A DNA stretch of 64,000 bases from Bin75 sp965212135 (GTDB lineage: Bacteria > Nitrospirota > Nitrospiria > Nitrospirales > UBA8639). Position 1 is the stretch's first letter. Each line of letters starts with the position of its first letter. Location of the stretch: assembly GCA_965212135.1 (NCBI GenBank), contig OZ243044.1:1054001-1118000 (forward strand). Direction: 5' to 3'. This document shows positions 36,701-39,306 of this stretch, one piece after another. The notes beneath the pieces were generated by a model. It was given only the letters and a program-made list of their open reading frames with translations. It had not been told where the DNA came from and made no database searches. Both the position numbers and the translations under genes were made by a program.

Positions 36701-38962
36701 CTCGTCGGTCTCCGCAGTATCGTCCACCGCCATCGGCGGGTCGTTGACGCCGAAGATCGTGATCGTCACCATTCCCACGGCAACTTTCCGGTCGCCGGCG
36801 TTCTCGCGGATCGTATAACGCACCAGCGCGGTGCCTCGCGCAAACATCCCGATTGAGTCGTAGCCGCCACGCGGGTCGAAGACGACCATGCCATCCGCAA
36901 CGGTGACCCGGCCGGGAGCGAGGATGACCGTGCCGCCGCTGTCCACGAGGTGCGCGTCCACGAGCGATAAGTTCTGCCCTTCCGGGTCGCTGTCGTTGGC
37001 GAGCACGTCAATGGTGACCGGCGTTTCCTCGTCGGTGTTCGCGGTGTCGTCCACCGCCACCGGCGCGTCGTTGCGACCGGCCACTTTGAAGGTCACGGAT
37101 CCTCTCGTGGAGCCATGGCCATCCGAGACAAAGTACGCCACCCGTGGACGTTCTACTTCGCCAGCCGCAAGGTGGTCGAAGTCGCCGCGCGGATCAAAGG
37201 TGAGTATGCTGCCGGTGAGGGTCACGCGCCCGCCGGCGTCAGGGCCAACAATCCTGTCGAGCCTGGCGGTGAGCGGCTCCCCGTCCGGGTCGCTGTAGCA
37301 GGTGCTGAGATCAATGGTCGCCACGGTGTCCTCATCGGCGTCGCTGATGCAGGGCCTGATTACCGGAAAATCGTTGACGCCGGTCACCGCAATGAACACG
37401 GTTGCGGTGTTGCTACGGCCGCCATGTTCGTCCTGAACGGCGTAGCGCACTGCCACCCGGCGGATTTCGTTCGGCGCAAGCTCGTCGAAACTGTTGTGCT
37501 CGTTCGGCTTCGCGCCTCGCGGGTCAAAAACGAATTGCCGGCGGTCGTCACCTTCCGTGGCGAACACATGGGCGTCGAGAAACCGATCCGCTTCAACGAG
37601 GATAGAGAGGGAATTCGTACTCCCATCAACGTCCGTGTCGTTGGCGAGCACGTCAATGATCACCGGCTCGTCCTCGGTGGTGCGGTGCCCGATATCGTCC
37701 ACCGCCCGCGGCGCATCGTTGACGCCGGTGACCGAGATTTTCACCTCGCCCACGGCTATCCCGCCATTGCCGTCCATCATCAAGTAAGTCGCCGCCACGG
37801 GACGGTTCTCACCCGGCTTGAGGTCGTTGAAATCGTCGCGCGGGTTAAAGCGAAGTACGCCGCCCTCCATGAGGGTCAAACTGCCCCGGCCGCTGAGCAA
37901 CACCAACGCGCCGACGTTCTTGGAAGAGCCGTTGATGCCGATGACCGACAACCGTCCGTCCCCCCGGTCGTTCTCCAACACGGGAATATCTACGCGCTCG
38001 TCCTCGGTGGTAACGGCGATGTCTAACACCGCCACCGGCACGTCGTCGATGACGCCGGTCACCGTGATGGTCACCGTGCCCTCGGCGCTCGCAGCCGTGT
38101 AGTCGTCAAAGGAAATATCCTCAACCCGGTAGGTCGCCGTCACGACCCGGGAACCCTCCGGCGCGAGATCGTCAAACTCGCCGCTCGGATCAAAGGTCAG
38201 TCTGCCGTTGGATTGGAGCGTCAGCGTGCCGCCCCCCGATACCGCGACCGAGTCACCGTCGCTCACCGCCGTGCCGTTAATGGCAACGACGACCAAACCA
38301 TCGCTCTCCACGCTCTCGTCATTCACGAGTACGCGAATCTCCACCGGCGTATCTTCGTTGGTGGTCATGGAGTCGTCCTTCACGATCGGCGGGTCGTCAA
38401 CGCCATTGACGATGATCAGGATCTCGGCATCGGCCGCAGCGCCGTGGGTGTCCCTGATCTGAAAGGATACGTTCACGGACTCCAGATTAGGAGCGCCCAC
38501 CTCCAGCGAAAGATCTTCAAAATCGCCGTTCGGATCGAAGATGAGTACGCCGCCGGCGTTGAGCGTGAGCGTACCGCCCGGCGATGCGTCCACCGTATCA
38601 CCGACGTCCACGGACACGCCGGCAACGGAGCTAACGAACAATTCATCGCCGTCCGGGTCCGTAGCGAGTTCCAGCAAGCGAATGGTCAACGGCGGCCCGT
38701 CCTCCAAAACCCTGAATCGGGGATCCGGCGACAGGATGTCCTGCACCACCGGCGGACGGTTGCCCGGCGCCGAATCGTTCTGCGCCAACGCCCCACCCGC
38801 CGCAACCAGGCTCAACGCCACCGCCAACAACCAGGCGATAACGCGCCCCGCCACGACGGCGGATACCCCGCGAGCGCTCCGAACCCGTGGCCGGCATGAA
38901 CACCGGTTGAGGCTGGGAACGGATTTGATTTCACCACAAGGAGTTGTTATAACGTCATGCAT
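6800..38962 (-). CDS. Giant autotransporter-like adhesin with ~100 cadherin/VCBS/PKD-like repeats
   Basis: One uninterrupted frame of 10,720 codons. Residues 1-61 are a long signal peptide (basic start, AWLLAVALSLVAAGG core, ALAQ cleavage). Residues ~65-1480 are tandem-95/VCBS-type units (EDTPVTIDVLAND, GGTLTL, FDPNGEFDDLAP). Cadherin-like and FHGEDxIEYTVSDG units run to ~2560, followed by cadherin-like units (FxLAENRDG, GEDFEA). Beyond ~2980, blocks of VCBS, PKD-like (DAGxPQTVAEGVTVTLDG), cadherin and VAEGGTATTL units alternate to ~10,270. The last ~450 residues hold a pre-barrel helix (AAFGRTVASNAVDAIG) and an autotransporter-type beta-barrel ending in Phe. No RTX nonapeptides are seen, so a signal-peptide plus barrel export route is inferred. 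Asp-rich junctions suggest calcium binding. The likely role is a very long cell-surface adhesin; substrate unknown. A G14 tract could switch it off. No clear Shine-Dalgarno precedes ATG 38962. Confidence 0.9.
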   Translation of the reverse strand: MHDVITTPCGEIKSVPSLNRCSCRPRVRSARGVSAVVAGRVIAWLLAVALSLVAAGGALAQNDSAPGNRPPVVQDILSPDPRFRVLEDGPPLTIRLLELATDPDGDELFVSSVAGVSVDVGDTVDASPGGTLTLNAGGVLIFDPNGDFEDLSLEVGAPNLESVNVSFQIRDTHGAAADAEILIIVNGVDDPPIVKDDSMTTNEDTPVEIRVLVNDESVESDGLVVVAINGTAVSDGDSVAVSGGGTLTLQSNGRLTFDPSGEFDDLAPEGSRVVTATYRVEDISFDDYTAASAEGTVTITVTGVIDDVPVAVLDIAVTTEDERVDIPVLENDRGDGRLSVIGINGSSKNVGALVLLSGRGSLTLMEGGVLRFNPRDDFNDLKPGENRPVAATYLMMDGNGGIAVGEVKISVTGVNDAPRAVDDIGHRTTEDEPVIIDVLANDTDVDGSTNSLSILVEADRFLDAHVFATEGDDRRQFVFDPRGAKPNEHNSFDELAPNEIRRVAVRYAVQDEHGGRSNTATVFIAVTGVNDFPVIRPCISDADEDTVATIDLSTCYSDPDGEPLTARLDRIVGPDAGGRVTLTGSILTFDPRGDFDHLAAGEVERPRVAYFVSDGHGSTRGSVTFKVAGRNDAPVAVDDTANTDEETPVTIDVLANDSDPEGQNLSLVDAHLVDSGGTVILAPGRVTVADGMVVFDPRGGYDSIGMFARGTALVRYTIRENAGDRKVAVGMVTITIFGVNDPPMAVDDTAETDEDTPVTIDVLANDIDADFNAHRFIANADAIDDNGAVVRDAGRVLIIGDGSELRFDPDGAFDDLAPGEQRDARLRYVVLDGINTSEGIVTITVTGVNDAPVAVGDNVRTDEDTPLTIDALANDSDAEGDLLSVIRIGELAGGQPFATSIRNTPEFAGLSIGLSAGGTLRFGEGNRFIFDPNGEFEDLRPGQSRDVMLTYEVTDPGGGTDTGMVRVRVNGRNELPTAGDTTGTTDEDTVLMLDLPSMDTDGEVVGFLIGFDNEGDGGTLALSSEVFGRLVFDPRGAYDHIADGERQSVSLSYSVRDNNGGEGEGSVTITVTGVNDAPLAVDDAVSAGEDTLTTDIDVLANDRDAEGDGLTFIAANGTPVAAGDSLPATGGGTLVFNADHTLRFDPNGAFEELGVGESRVVTAAYRITDVHGAAAAGTLTITVNGANDAPQTADDAFVTDEDTPTPDLDVLANDTDADRNANLFIEAAEVIDGTDDNAPALDAGSVRFTGRTLRFDPDGGFDDLASDARRDARVRYTVSDGRGGTATGIVTITVTGINDGPFAVDDAARTVEDMPVTIAVTANDRDPEGDEFIVTLVQFLFTPNGAATVNGDNSITFRPDENFHGQTQLGYTLRDEHGALRLGDGADLSLDARATVTITVAPRNDAPLVTDDAAITDENIPVRIDVLANDEDVEGDALSVTGARVPSGNGAVVITDDNALIYTPNQGFHGTDVIEYTVSDGQGGVATGRVEVMVVSDNALVFERPAYRFELAENRRGRGRAIAVGTVAIRDILGRNIIYDLPDPQAAVRFRITTAGVITYVGTGEDFETAPAGYAFEIRATDGSDLATVPVTVTITNVNERPQPLGEIPDLTLVVGGPPAVVDMSGLFFDPEGGRLFCYLIPQGLLLGLDSVRVVNTSDAHCRMSTVIPLREAEGIIAVFGEDFVFPRPRNIPRTRRDMRVRVLAAPARIFELAENRDGGTTPVRLGTLGLGDGFRYAITEGDTARFAVDDSGLFFYTGPGETVQQALPPRYHLEVTATATGAGGGASRFTVYVTVLDLNDAPQAADDAAETEEETPLRFAVLGNDADADRGDVLAVAGAIVPSGNGAVLVNGDDTLTYTPALNFHGEDIIEYTVSDGRGGIGRATVTMTVTPVNDFPVAVADAAGTGRGMPVVIAVLANDSDVDGDALSVTRAYAGHGAVLINPDGTLRYTPDEDFTGVDTIHYVVFDGAATATGMVMVEVFEPAEAPQAVNDTARTGAGTPVRIEVLANDRPGGGAGGGGLLVTRAIVPSGNGAVVINADHTLTYTPNRGFDGEDVIAYTAADDQGATDDAIVTVTVTPRNRAPQAADDAAEVLAGMSVTIQVLVNDRDPDGDPLSVAGAILTKGDGTVVIDNANALDALTYTPAAGFTGDAVIEYDIADGRGATARAVVTVTVVPIAWDDVATTREEQEVNINVLANDGVEGAGLSVTGALVPAGDGTVVVNADHTLTYTPAKDFFGEDTIEYTISTGDGATVAVTVENVNDPPVALRSTLPLYVKDRGRVTVLHVLSNFTDVENDPLSVAVVSQSATHGTATVNADNSLNYVPRINHRNADNPVRIRVSDGQGGTARALVNIRTAPDLVLVVNPDFVTAVRGVRITIDALANDFNGVGNQQGNRLDIPEARTSRSADGSTVDIVRSGEDVRLAYQSGNFVGEDIITYTVDDSFNPRTTTTVTVTVVPGNQPPTANDDVAGTGEEQAVTINVLANDQDPDDDPLSIAGAIVPSGNGAVVVNADGTLRYTPAPDFFGEDTIRYTVSDGNGGTARGRVTVTVSAVHDPPAFAMETWVFDLAESQDGRDTPVPVGTVMGGSLDGLAHTFFLLREDHDPTRFTVEGRTGQVLYIGAGEDFEAGAKQFSMTMRVAQGQTADTRQSASVTVRITDVNEAPVFTAASFAFAFPENVPGPQPLGDVSATDPDSGDELRYAIVSGDPQGVFAINPQSGVLMYTGAGEDFETRPAYALMVRVMDGGDLSATTEVAVAITDRDEPPAFALPAYNFNLAENRAGRPVPVALGTVMATDPEGVEVAYAITEGDAGLFSIDEVDGALAYIGGGEDFEAGGGGATPAYDLMITATSGSLIATALVTVMVTNENEPPVFAGVPYAFTLAENQDGGVMQVAVGAVAATDPEGDLVSYRINAGNAGERFAFLDATDGRITYAGPGEDFETAGGPPQYELAVAALAGGQEAATTVRITVTDVNDPAVITGQGTEGGDGEVTEDADENTVQGKLTVMDPDDEDLFVATPPGGIAGEYGTFEITAAGDWTYTLDNDDPDTDALAEGQREVESFTVRAADGTEVMVVITVIGANDPAVFGGQLAGEVSEDAAENQTTGTVMVSDVDGEDRVARAGALGTVEVVGTYGIFVITDAGAWTYTLDNNDPETDALTAKQREVETFTVEAEDGTQERVEVTVVGADDVLPTADAGEDRAVAEGVRVTLDGGASLPDDPANGPLGYAWEQSGGRAVVLSDAAIAAPVFTAPGDLVADAVLVFALVVTDTRDVASEEDTVTITVQAAPTANAGEDRGVSEGASVTLDGGLSRSRDADDETLRYAWRAPPGISLANPATAQPIFTAPAGLLEDAILEFGLVVTDARELVSEEDTVTITVVFVNDAPLAVADAIEVNEGGTATTLTGGALSVRDNDSDVETPIGELTVSVDTPPAHGTLDLNTDGTFSYTHDDSETLSDSFTYQVSDGELSSNAVVTITITAVDDPTTIAGDLEGDVTEATATVAGTSTDTGALVITDPDSGDTTVTVVDPPGGGGAYGTFEITPAGVWTYTLNNEDEDTNALDETQQETETFTVQAADGVQATVAIVVNGANDAPTADAGDDAQTNVGTRVTLRGSGLDPENDRLRYQWTNTGLSLGGLLGADTATLIIIAPNRLTVSPFAQEIQLVVTDAHGAASEPDLVTVTFIAANRQPTAVPTGPGRVEEGQLAMLDGTESFDPDGDELTYTWIQNRFFFFPVTREDGVQVQIEQDLPTIEFLDKNTATPTFVAPTELPGDGHQLFLLVVTDEHGLSSGAVGVTVRFIAGDNEAPIAEAGPDQTVAEGAIVSLDGSASMDPENSPLTFAWSAPPGVTLDDATAIRPTFTAPVNLPVDAELEISLIVSDFLIKPSAPDTVTITVTSSNEPPVAVADAFTVAEGGTAATLTGGALSVRDNDSDAETATAELTVRVAAEPAHGTLTLNPDGTFSYVHNGDEEDNDRFTYIVNDGGLDSVPATVEITVTPVNDAPLADAGLPQTVDEGVTVTLDGLGSSDPEGGRLTYQWSHAGGPEVTLNDANTARPTFTAPTGFKADSLPVFRLVVTDDKDASSLPDTVTITVRGVDDPPVFDLPDGTLVYQFFLDENQVGSPPFELGTITATDPDVSDTVVYTISRNAGNLFSVDPESGVFSYTGPGENYEVIFGRQPGSPSYQPVATATAGGRTVEVLVIVAIRNVNEPPRFINQPYQYMLAEHTSGHPPVVLGTVAARDPDSTADPLGEVTLTYSIVTPTTRYAIDADSGEITFTGPSEDRETQPVRTLMVRVTDNGGLTDTATVTINITNVDETPEFEQLFYSFDLAENRVGTPPILLGTVTAIDPDGDEIIYAIAIGDTDRFSVDPGSGAFSYTGPGEDHEAPGGPPVYTIIVSATAGERFTQVAVVVTIINVNEPPEAEADAITVAEGGTATTLSGGASNVLNNDRDVDTAVGSLRVTLMAAPVNGRFTLNPDGTFSYAHNGDETRSDSFTYIVNDGFLDSNVATVTITITPVNDLPVAVNDAFTVVESGTATTLTGGALSVRNNDSDVETATDALTVRVDTGPAHGALTLNADGTFTYIHNGDEEDSDRFTYIVNDGDDDSAPATVAITVMLENDAPVARDDAITVIEGGTTATLTDEVTTSVTANDSDAETSADELTVRVATGPDNGELTLNPNGAFSYTHDGGETLSDSFTYIANDGALDSNTATVAITITAENDAPVAVDDAIMVAEGGTATALADGALSVLDNDTDADTDAGALTVRVAIGPDNGELTLNPDGTFSYAHDGGETSSDSFTYIVNDTERDSAPATVTITITGENDPPVAVDDAVETNEDMAVVFDAHSNDTDVDGDTLFVAAINGTDVIAGDGQAIAVTDGGTLTLNADGRLNFNPNGEFEDLAPDESSEVTATYQITDGRGGTDEGMVTITVTPVNDAPLAVADEITVAEGGTATTLTGGALSVRANDSDVDTAQSALIVSRVTAPAHGTLTLNTDGTFSYVHNGDEEDSDRFTYRVNDGALDSNTATVTITVTPVNDAPVALGDTIIVAEGGTATTLADGMTTSVTANDSDAETSADDLTVRVATQPANGTLTLNENGTFSYTHNGSETTSDSFTYIANDGDDDSAPATVTITITQENDAPVARADAFTVAEGGTATTLAGGALSVRDNDSDAETATNALTVRVDTGPANGTLTLNTDGTFSYVHNGGETSSDSFTYIVNDGTDDSAPATVTITVTPVNDAPVAVDDEITVAEGGTAMTLADDITTNVLANDTDSDTDAGELTVKVDSGPDNGELTLNPDGTFSYAHDGGETSSDSFTYIVNDGALDSAPATVTITVTPENDPPVAVADAFTVAEGGTATTLTGGALSVRDNDSDAETAAGSLTVRVESEPAHGTLNLNSDGTFTYTHNGDEENSDRFTYIANDGADDSAPATVTITVTPVNDAPVAVADEITVAEGGTATALTDGAPSVRDNDSDAETATGELTVRVGTGPAHGTLDLNEDGTFSYTHDDGETSSDFFTYIVNDTERDSAPATVTITVTPEDDPPVFDLSTYAFGLAENQNGSSTPVAVGVVTATDADVSDTPVYAIAAGDLQNKFEIDSASGAIGYIGTGEDFEAPDGPPVYVLMVTATAGGVPVTTTVTITVTNVDEPPVFNPDTYRFELAENRNGSTSVVAFAAVTATDPDDGDTPTYTITAGDRNLFSINGASGIIRYIGTGENFEALPLSYALTITATANGQNDTASVTVTVTNVNEPPEFVGDPYAFTLAENRDGSATEVAFDAVMATDPENAPIVYSITAGGMSLFDIDGASGVIRYTGSGEDFEETGGPPIYNLTITATAGGAPATATAAVTVTVTDANDPPLAVDDDADTTEDAMVAIDVLDNDMDVDAANDTLSVVAINGTTVTAGGGQAVAVSGGGTLSRNADGMLSFDPRGAFDVLAMGGSRSVTATYQISDGQGGTAEAQVTITVRGINDAPTADAGPPQTVAEGVTVTLDGTASMDPEGETLTYQWSRTGGPLVTLSDATAQPTFTAPTGLSEAVSFVFQLIVTDDQNTASEPDMVTITVTGEDDIPVFTGAPYAFTLAENQDGRTVAVAVGTVTATDADETDTPSYAIAEGDPQSKFAIDSTSGAIGYIGAGEDFEAQGGPPVYNLIVTATAGGVSVPTAVTVTVTDANDAPVAVADTAGTNEDTAVAIDARANDTDEDAANDPLSVVAINGTAVTAGDGQAIDVTGGGTLTLTADGRLSFDPNGEFEDLASTEDRSVTATYQITDGSATAGGTLTITVTGLNDPAVISGLLGEVTEDADVNTAAGMLMVDDVDGENGFVRAASIVLTPDGDYQGIYGTLAFALAPAGDWTYTLDNADPQTDALAANVRVMDTFEVMALDGTPATVVITVIGANDPPQAVADEIMVAEGGTATALTGGALSVRANDRDVDTAAGSLRVRVDSGPANGMLTLNENGTFSYAHNGSETSSDSFTYIVNDGALDSNTATVTITVTPVNDAPVALGDAITVAEGGTATTLADGTTMSVLDNDSDADTAAGSLTVMVDSEPANGTLTLNPDGTFMYVHDGTETSSDSFTYIVNDGADDSAPATVMITVTPVNDAPLAVADEITVAEGGTATALTGGALSVLDNDSDADTDAGLLRVMVDNEPVNGTLTLDPDGTFMYVHDGSETSSDSFTYIVNDGALDSAPATVTITVTGENDAPVAVDDTFETNEDTAVSFDVRSNDTDADGDALTVAAINGTAVTAGGGQVIAVTDGGTLTLNADGRLNFNPNGEFEDLAPDGRRSVMATYQITDGRGGTDEGMVTITVTGENDTPVAMDDAITVAEGGTATTLAGDGMVTSVTANDNDAETARDDLLAEVVTGPAHGILDLKPDGTFSYVHNGDEENSDSFTYRVSDGVLNSAPATVTITVTPQNDAPVAMDDTFETNEDTAMVFDALANDTDADNDALTVAAINGTAVTAGGGQVIAVTDGGLLTLNADGRLNFNPNGEFEDLAPDGSRSVMATYQITDGRGGTDEGVVTITVTGENDAPVAVDDDVETDEDTVAMFDVRSNDRDVDKDALSIVAIDGTDVSSGQTVAVTDGGTLTLAADGTLRFNPNGAFENLAMGASRSVTATYQISDGNATDEGTMTITVNGLNDAPTADAGESQTVDEGATVTLDGTLSMDPEGGALTYQWEPAGGSGITLNDATIAEPTFTAPTGLAADESFVFQLIVTDDQNTASEPDTVTITVRGVNDPPMFGSPTYGFNLAENQDGSMTPVAVGTVSATDPDVSDTPVYAIADGDPQNKFVIDSASGAITYTDTGEDFEAEGGPPVYDLTITATTSGAADTSAVTVTVTDANDPPVAGDDTAVTTEDEVETINVLANDMDVDMPKNTLSVTAINGATVTAGDDQAVDVMDGGTLTLTADSMLDFDPRGAFDDLAPTETREVTARYQVSDGEGGTDEGTVTITVSGLNDAPTADAGESQIVAEGVTVTLDGTASTDPEEGTLTYQWELTDGSGITLNDNTIAQPTFTAPTGLAEDVSFGFRLVVTDDQNTASNSDAVTITVSASAVIGGDLSGTVVEDAPQNEATGTLAIINPGGADETFVAQDDPTPGTFGTFTLAATGAWTYTLDNSRDATNRLSAGRDGMEAFPVAASAAGIPGATVRIMITGVNDAPVAVADVLATDEDTPAPIAVLDNDTDDEDDALSVAAINGAPADIDVPVALPGGGTLTRNADGRLDFDPRPLGAFDDLQVGAERVVMVAYQITDGEHTADGTLTITVTGVNDAPAFINAPYTFTLAENQPGTTTPVMVGMVSADDPDAGDTLAYAITTTGATRFSIDPASGAITYTGPGEDRETQASHTLMVRVTDGADATDTTTVTINITNEDEPPVFAPATYAFNLEENRDGTPPVMLGTATATDPEGDAITYTITAGDAGLFSINGASGAISYIGVGEDFEAQSGPPVYNLTITATAGGLDATAPVTVTVTDANDPPVAVDDDADTTEDAMVAIDVLDNDMDVDAANDPLTVTAINGTTVNDGQAVAVSGGGTLSRNADGNLNFNPVGAFDDLAPTENREVMATYQISDGRGGTAEAQVTITVTGINDAPTADAGEPQTVAEGVTVTLDGTASTDPENGVLTYQWSRTSGPLVTLSDATAQPTFTAPTGLTEAVSFGFQLVVTDDQNTASEPDTVTITVTGMNDPPVFDPPTYAFDLPENEDGSSTPVDVGTVIATDADATDTPVYAIAAGDPQGKFEINSASGAIAYTGTGEDFEAQDGPPVYELSVTATAGGDTATAAVTVTVTNVDEPPVFDPDTYEFDLAENRDGGASVVAFDAVTATDPDDGDTPTYTITAGDRNLFSINGASGIIRYIGTGENFEALPLSYALTITATANGQNDTASVTVTVTNVNEPPEFVGDPYAFTLAENRDGSATEVAFDAVMATDPENAPIVYSITAGDTTLFDINGASGVIRYTGSGEDFEETGGPPIYNLTITATAGGAPATATAPVTVTVTDANDPPLAMDDDADTTEDEVVAIDVLDNDMDVDAANDTLTVVAINGTAVTAGGGQTVAVMNGGTLTLTADGELSFDPRGAFDDLAPTEDRSVTATYQITDGSATDEGEVTITVTGVNDAPTANAGPPQTVAEGVTVTLDGTASTDPENGVLTYQWSHASGPLVTLSAATIAQPTFTAPTGLSEAVSFGFRLVVTDDQNTASEPDAVTITVSAAAVIGGNLSGTVVEDAPQNQATGTLAIINPDGADETFVAQDDPTPGTYGTFTLAATGAWTYTLDNSRDATNRLSAGRDGMEAFPVAASAPGIPGAMVRIMITGVNDAPVAVADVLATDEDTPAPIAVLANDTDPEDDALSVAAINGAPANIGVPVALPGGGTLTRNADGRLDFDPLGAFDELQVGENREVIVAYQITDGEHTADGTLTITVTGVNDAPVAVADTDGTDEDTAVVIDVLANDTDAESDSLTISAINGMAVNDDQAVAVSGGGTLTRNADGMLSFDPNGEFDELAPATSSELTATYRVSDGRATADGTLTITVTGADDEPEFDVPNYEFDLAENEDGSTTPVDLGMVTATDPDVSDTPVYVITAGDTTRFLVDGTSGVISYIGTGENFETPPPTYDLTIIATANGQNDMTSVTVTVTNVDEPPEFVGDPYAFTLLENEDGSTMPIDVDTVMATDPENDPVTYSITAGGAGLFDIIPATGVIRYTGTGEDFEAQGGPPSYDLTVTATAGTLSATAAVTVTVTDANDPPVAVADAISTDEDTAITIAVLDNDTDQENDTLSVIAINGVTVMNVGDMVDVTGGGTLTLIVGGDLNFNPVGAFDDFLPGDSRPVTATYRIMDDQNAIANGDITITVTGVNDPPVFINTPYVFTLAENQPGTTTPVMVGAVVADDPDAGDTLTYAITTTTPLFNIDPASGAITYTGPGEDLETQPSHTLMVRVTDIAGATDTATVTINITNEDEPPVFDPDTYAFNLAENEDGSSTPVDLGVVTATDPDVSDTPVYVITAGDTTRFSVGETSGEITYIGTGENFETPPPTYDLTIIATANGQSDTASVTVTVTDVDEPPVFDPASYAFTIAENRDGSTTAVDLGTVTATDPDDGDTPVYAITAGDMTRFRIDGASGEISYTGTGEDFEAQGGPPAYDLTITATAGGQDATAPVTVTVTAVNEAPMAVADEITVAEGGTATTLTGGALSVRDNDSDAETATGSLTVTLMATPANGTLTLNPAGTFSYAHDGSETSSDSFTYIVNDGALDSNTATVTITVTPVNDAPMAVDDAITVTEGGTATTLTGGAPNVLDNDSDADTATGSLTVRVDTTPANGTLTLNPDGTFMYVHDGSETSSDSFTYIVNDGALDSAPATVTITVTGENDAPVAENDALTVLEGGTARALTGGATSVLANDRDVDTARGSLTAVVVATPANGALTLNRNGTFTYTHDDSETTGDRFTYRVNDGAADSNEATVTITVTPQNDAPTAEAGQPQTVAEGATVTLDGSASSDPENETLNYAWTRLSEAQVTLDNTAAERPTFIAPTELLSDVVLVFRLIVADPQGAASTPDTVTITVTAGANDAPTANAGPDQTVAEPDGAVVSVTLDGSASTDPEGETLFYEWSQASGPEVSLAGMNTVRPVFAVPQLTDNMDLVFSLTVRDAQSTSTPDTVTITVTADNDAPVANAGPDQRETEGVSVTLDGTASTDPEGEALTYQWTRVSGSTVTLNAATTAQPTFTTPTGLAAAARMEFELVVTDAQNTRSAPDTVTITVQSATDDAARRQAMTFLLAAFGRTVASNAVDAIGRRFTPSGVEPLLTCEGGRTAADDPAVEPAQRGRADQRTASYDATRCRLSATRGAWTLWSRGAFTRFEGRPQPAFSMDGAVTSAYVGVDYRRDATLLAGLALSHNTGEMNYHQDERPGALDATLATLYPYVHWAPSDRLSVWGLLGYGLGDATLTHDGGRPVETDIAMRLAALGLRRELFPAGRVGLAVKADAFVVAMEAEQQAGLSPVDASASRARLALEGQANMFEAVDARLTSSVELGVRVDGGDAERGAGLDVGGGLDYAHTRYGLAVEARGRLLVAHREEAFKQWGANVTVRLDPDVVGEGLALWLAPGWGDTGGGVRALWESEQAVRPAARASRGASWQPDRLAVELGYGLELPARHGRLTPFGQMELGTGQARRVQMGLRLGRPDGVRLELVGEQRNRESTVPDHRLGLTGSLTF
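6803..8150 (-). other. C-terminal outer-membrane beta-barrel of the giant adhesin
   Basis: The final ~450 codons contain no repeats. They begin with a helix-like stretch (TFLLAAFGRTVASNA), then a linker with two cysteines. Alternating polar/hydrophobic strands rich in aromatic and Gly residues follow (WTLWSRGAFTRF, AYVGVDYR, LSVWGLLGYGLGDA, GLDYAHTRYGLAVEARG), ending in LGLTGSLTF. This is the layout of autotransporter translocator domains. Confidence 0.8.
12150..12925 (-). repeat. Multi-domain block duplicated in the giant gene (copy B)
   Basis: This stretch of about 780 bp covers part of a PKD-like unit, a VCBS unit (AVIGGxLSGTVVEDAPQN) and a tandem-95 unit (VLATDEDTPAPIAVL). It is nearly identical to 15621-16399 with scattered substitutions and one 3-bp insertion (extra Arg-Pro in the other copy). 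It shows that whole domain groups, not single units, were duplicated. Confidence 0.8.
13260..14075 (-). repeat. Second duplicated domain block (copy B)
   Basis: About 815 bp encoding two cadherin-type units and part of a tandem-95 unit, nearly identical to 21195-22010 (about 7.9 kb away). Differences are scattered substitutions. Both copies keep the reading frame. Confidence 0.8.
15621..16399 (-). repeat. Multi-domain block duplicated in the giant gene (copy A)
   Basis: Partner of the block at 12150-12925. It has the same order of PKD-like, VCBS and tandem-95 units and long identical runs at the nucleotide level. Confidence 0.8.
21195..22010 (-). repeat. Second duplicated domain block (copy A)
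   Basis: Partner of 13260-14075. The unit order is the same, including the rare wording FVGDPYAFTLAENRDG and the FEALPLSYALTIT segment. Confidence 0.8.
30439..30452 (-). repeat. G14 homopolymer inside the giant adhesin gene
   Basis: Fourteen consecutive C on the plus strand (G on the coding strand) encode EAGGGGA at about codon 2837 of 10,720, inside a cadherin-type unit that elsewhere reads GEDFEAQGG. As read here the gene is in frame. A one-base change would cut the protein before most repeats and the barrel. Tracts of this length typically mark phase-variable contingency genes; variability itself is inferred. Confidence 0.75.
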
Positions 38963-39065
38963 GATGGAACGATTTGCGGGACTCTCGCACTCCGAAACGC
39001 AACCAAAACCAAGAGGAATTGTCTATTGGACTCATCAGCCCATGAACCGCCGGCCCGTCTTGACG

Positions 39066-39093
39066 CCGGATTCCCGCCTTCGCGGGCATGACG
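39066..39093. repeat. Dispersed palindromic element
   Basis: A hairpin with the perfect core CCCGC-CTTC-GCGGG and partly matching outer arms (GGATT.../...CATGACGG). It lies between the giant gene and tRNA-Ala. It belongs to the same small repeat family as 59231-59258, in the opposite orientation. Such elements are common intergenic repeats in proteobacteria. Confidence 0.65.
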
Positions 39094-39139
39094 GTTCGGG
39101 TTTTTGAGTTGTCAACGTCAATAATCCCAAACCAAGAGT

Positions 39140-39215
39140 GGGGCTGTGGCGCAGTTGGGAGCGCGCGTGAATGGCATTCACGAGGTCGCCGGTTCAATCC
39201 CGGCCAGCTCCACCA
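39140..39215 (+). tRNA. tRNA-Ala (anticodon GGC)
   Basis: The 76-nt sequence folds as a cloverleaf. The acceptor arms GGGGCTG and CAGCTCC pair with one G-U wobble. The anticodon stem CGTGA/TCACG encloses the loop ATGGCAT with anticodon GGC. The T-arm GCCGG-TTCAATC-CCGGC is perfect and the 3' CCA is encoded. It reads GCC and GCU alanine codons. Confidence 0.96.
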
Positions 39216-39306
39216 CATCCCGGATACGGCGTTTGGCCGGTTCCCGCTTTGATCGCTCCTCATTCGCTTCTTCCGGTCACGCGCCGGTCGTCTTCCGGAT
39301 TGCGCC

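Noticed and set aside
8150..38760. Regular direct repeats resembling a CRISPR array or minisatellite
   Set aside because: The period is about 300 bp and keeps the reading frame; it encodes protein domains, with no short identical repeats and unique spacers.
6800..38962. Type I secreted RTX adhesin
   Set aside because: No GGxGxD nonapeptide arrays are visible, and the gene has an N-terminal signal peptide and C-terminal barrel, which RTX proteins lack.
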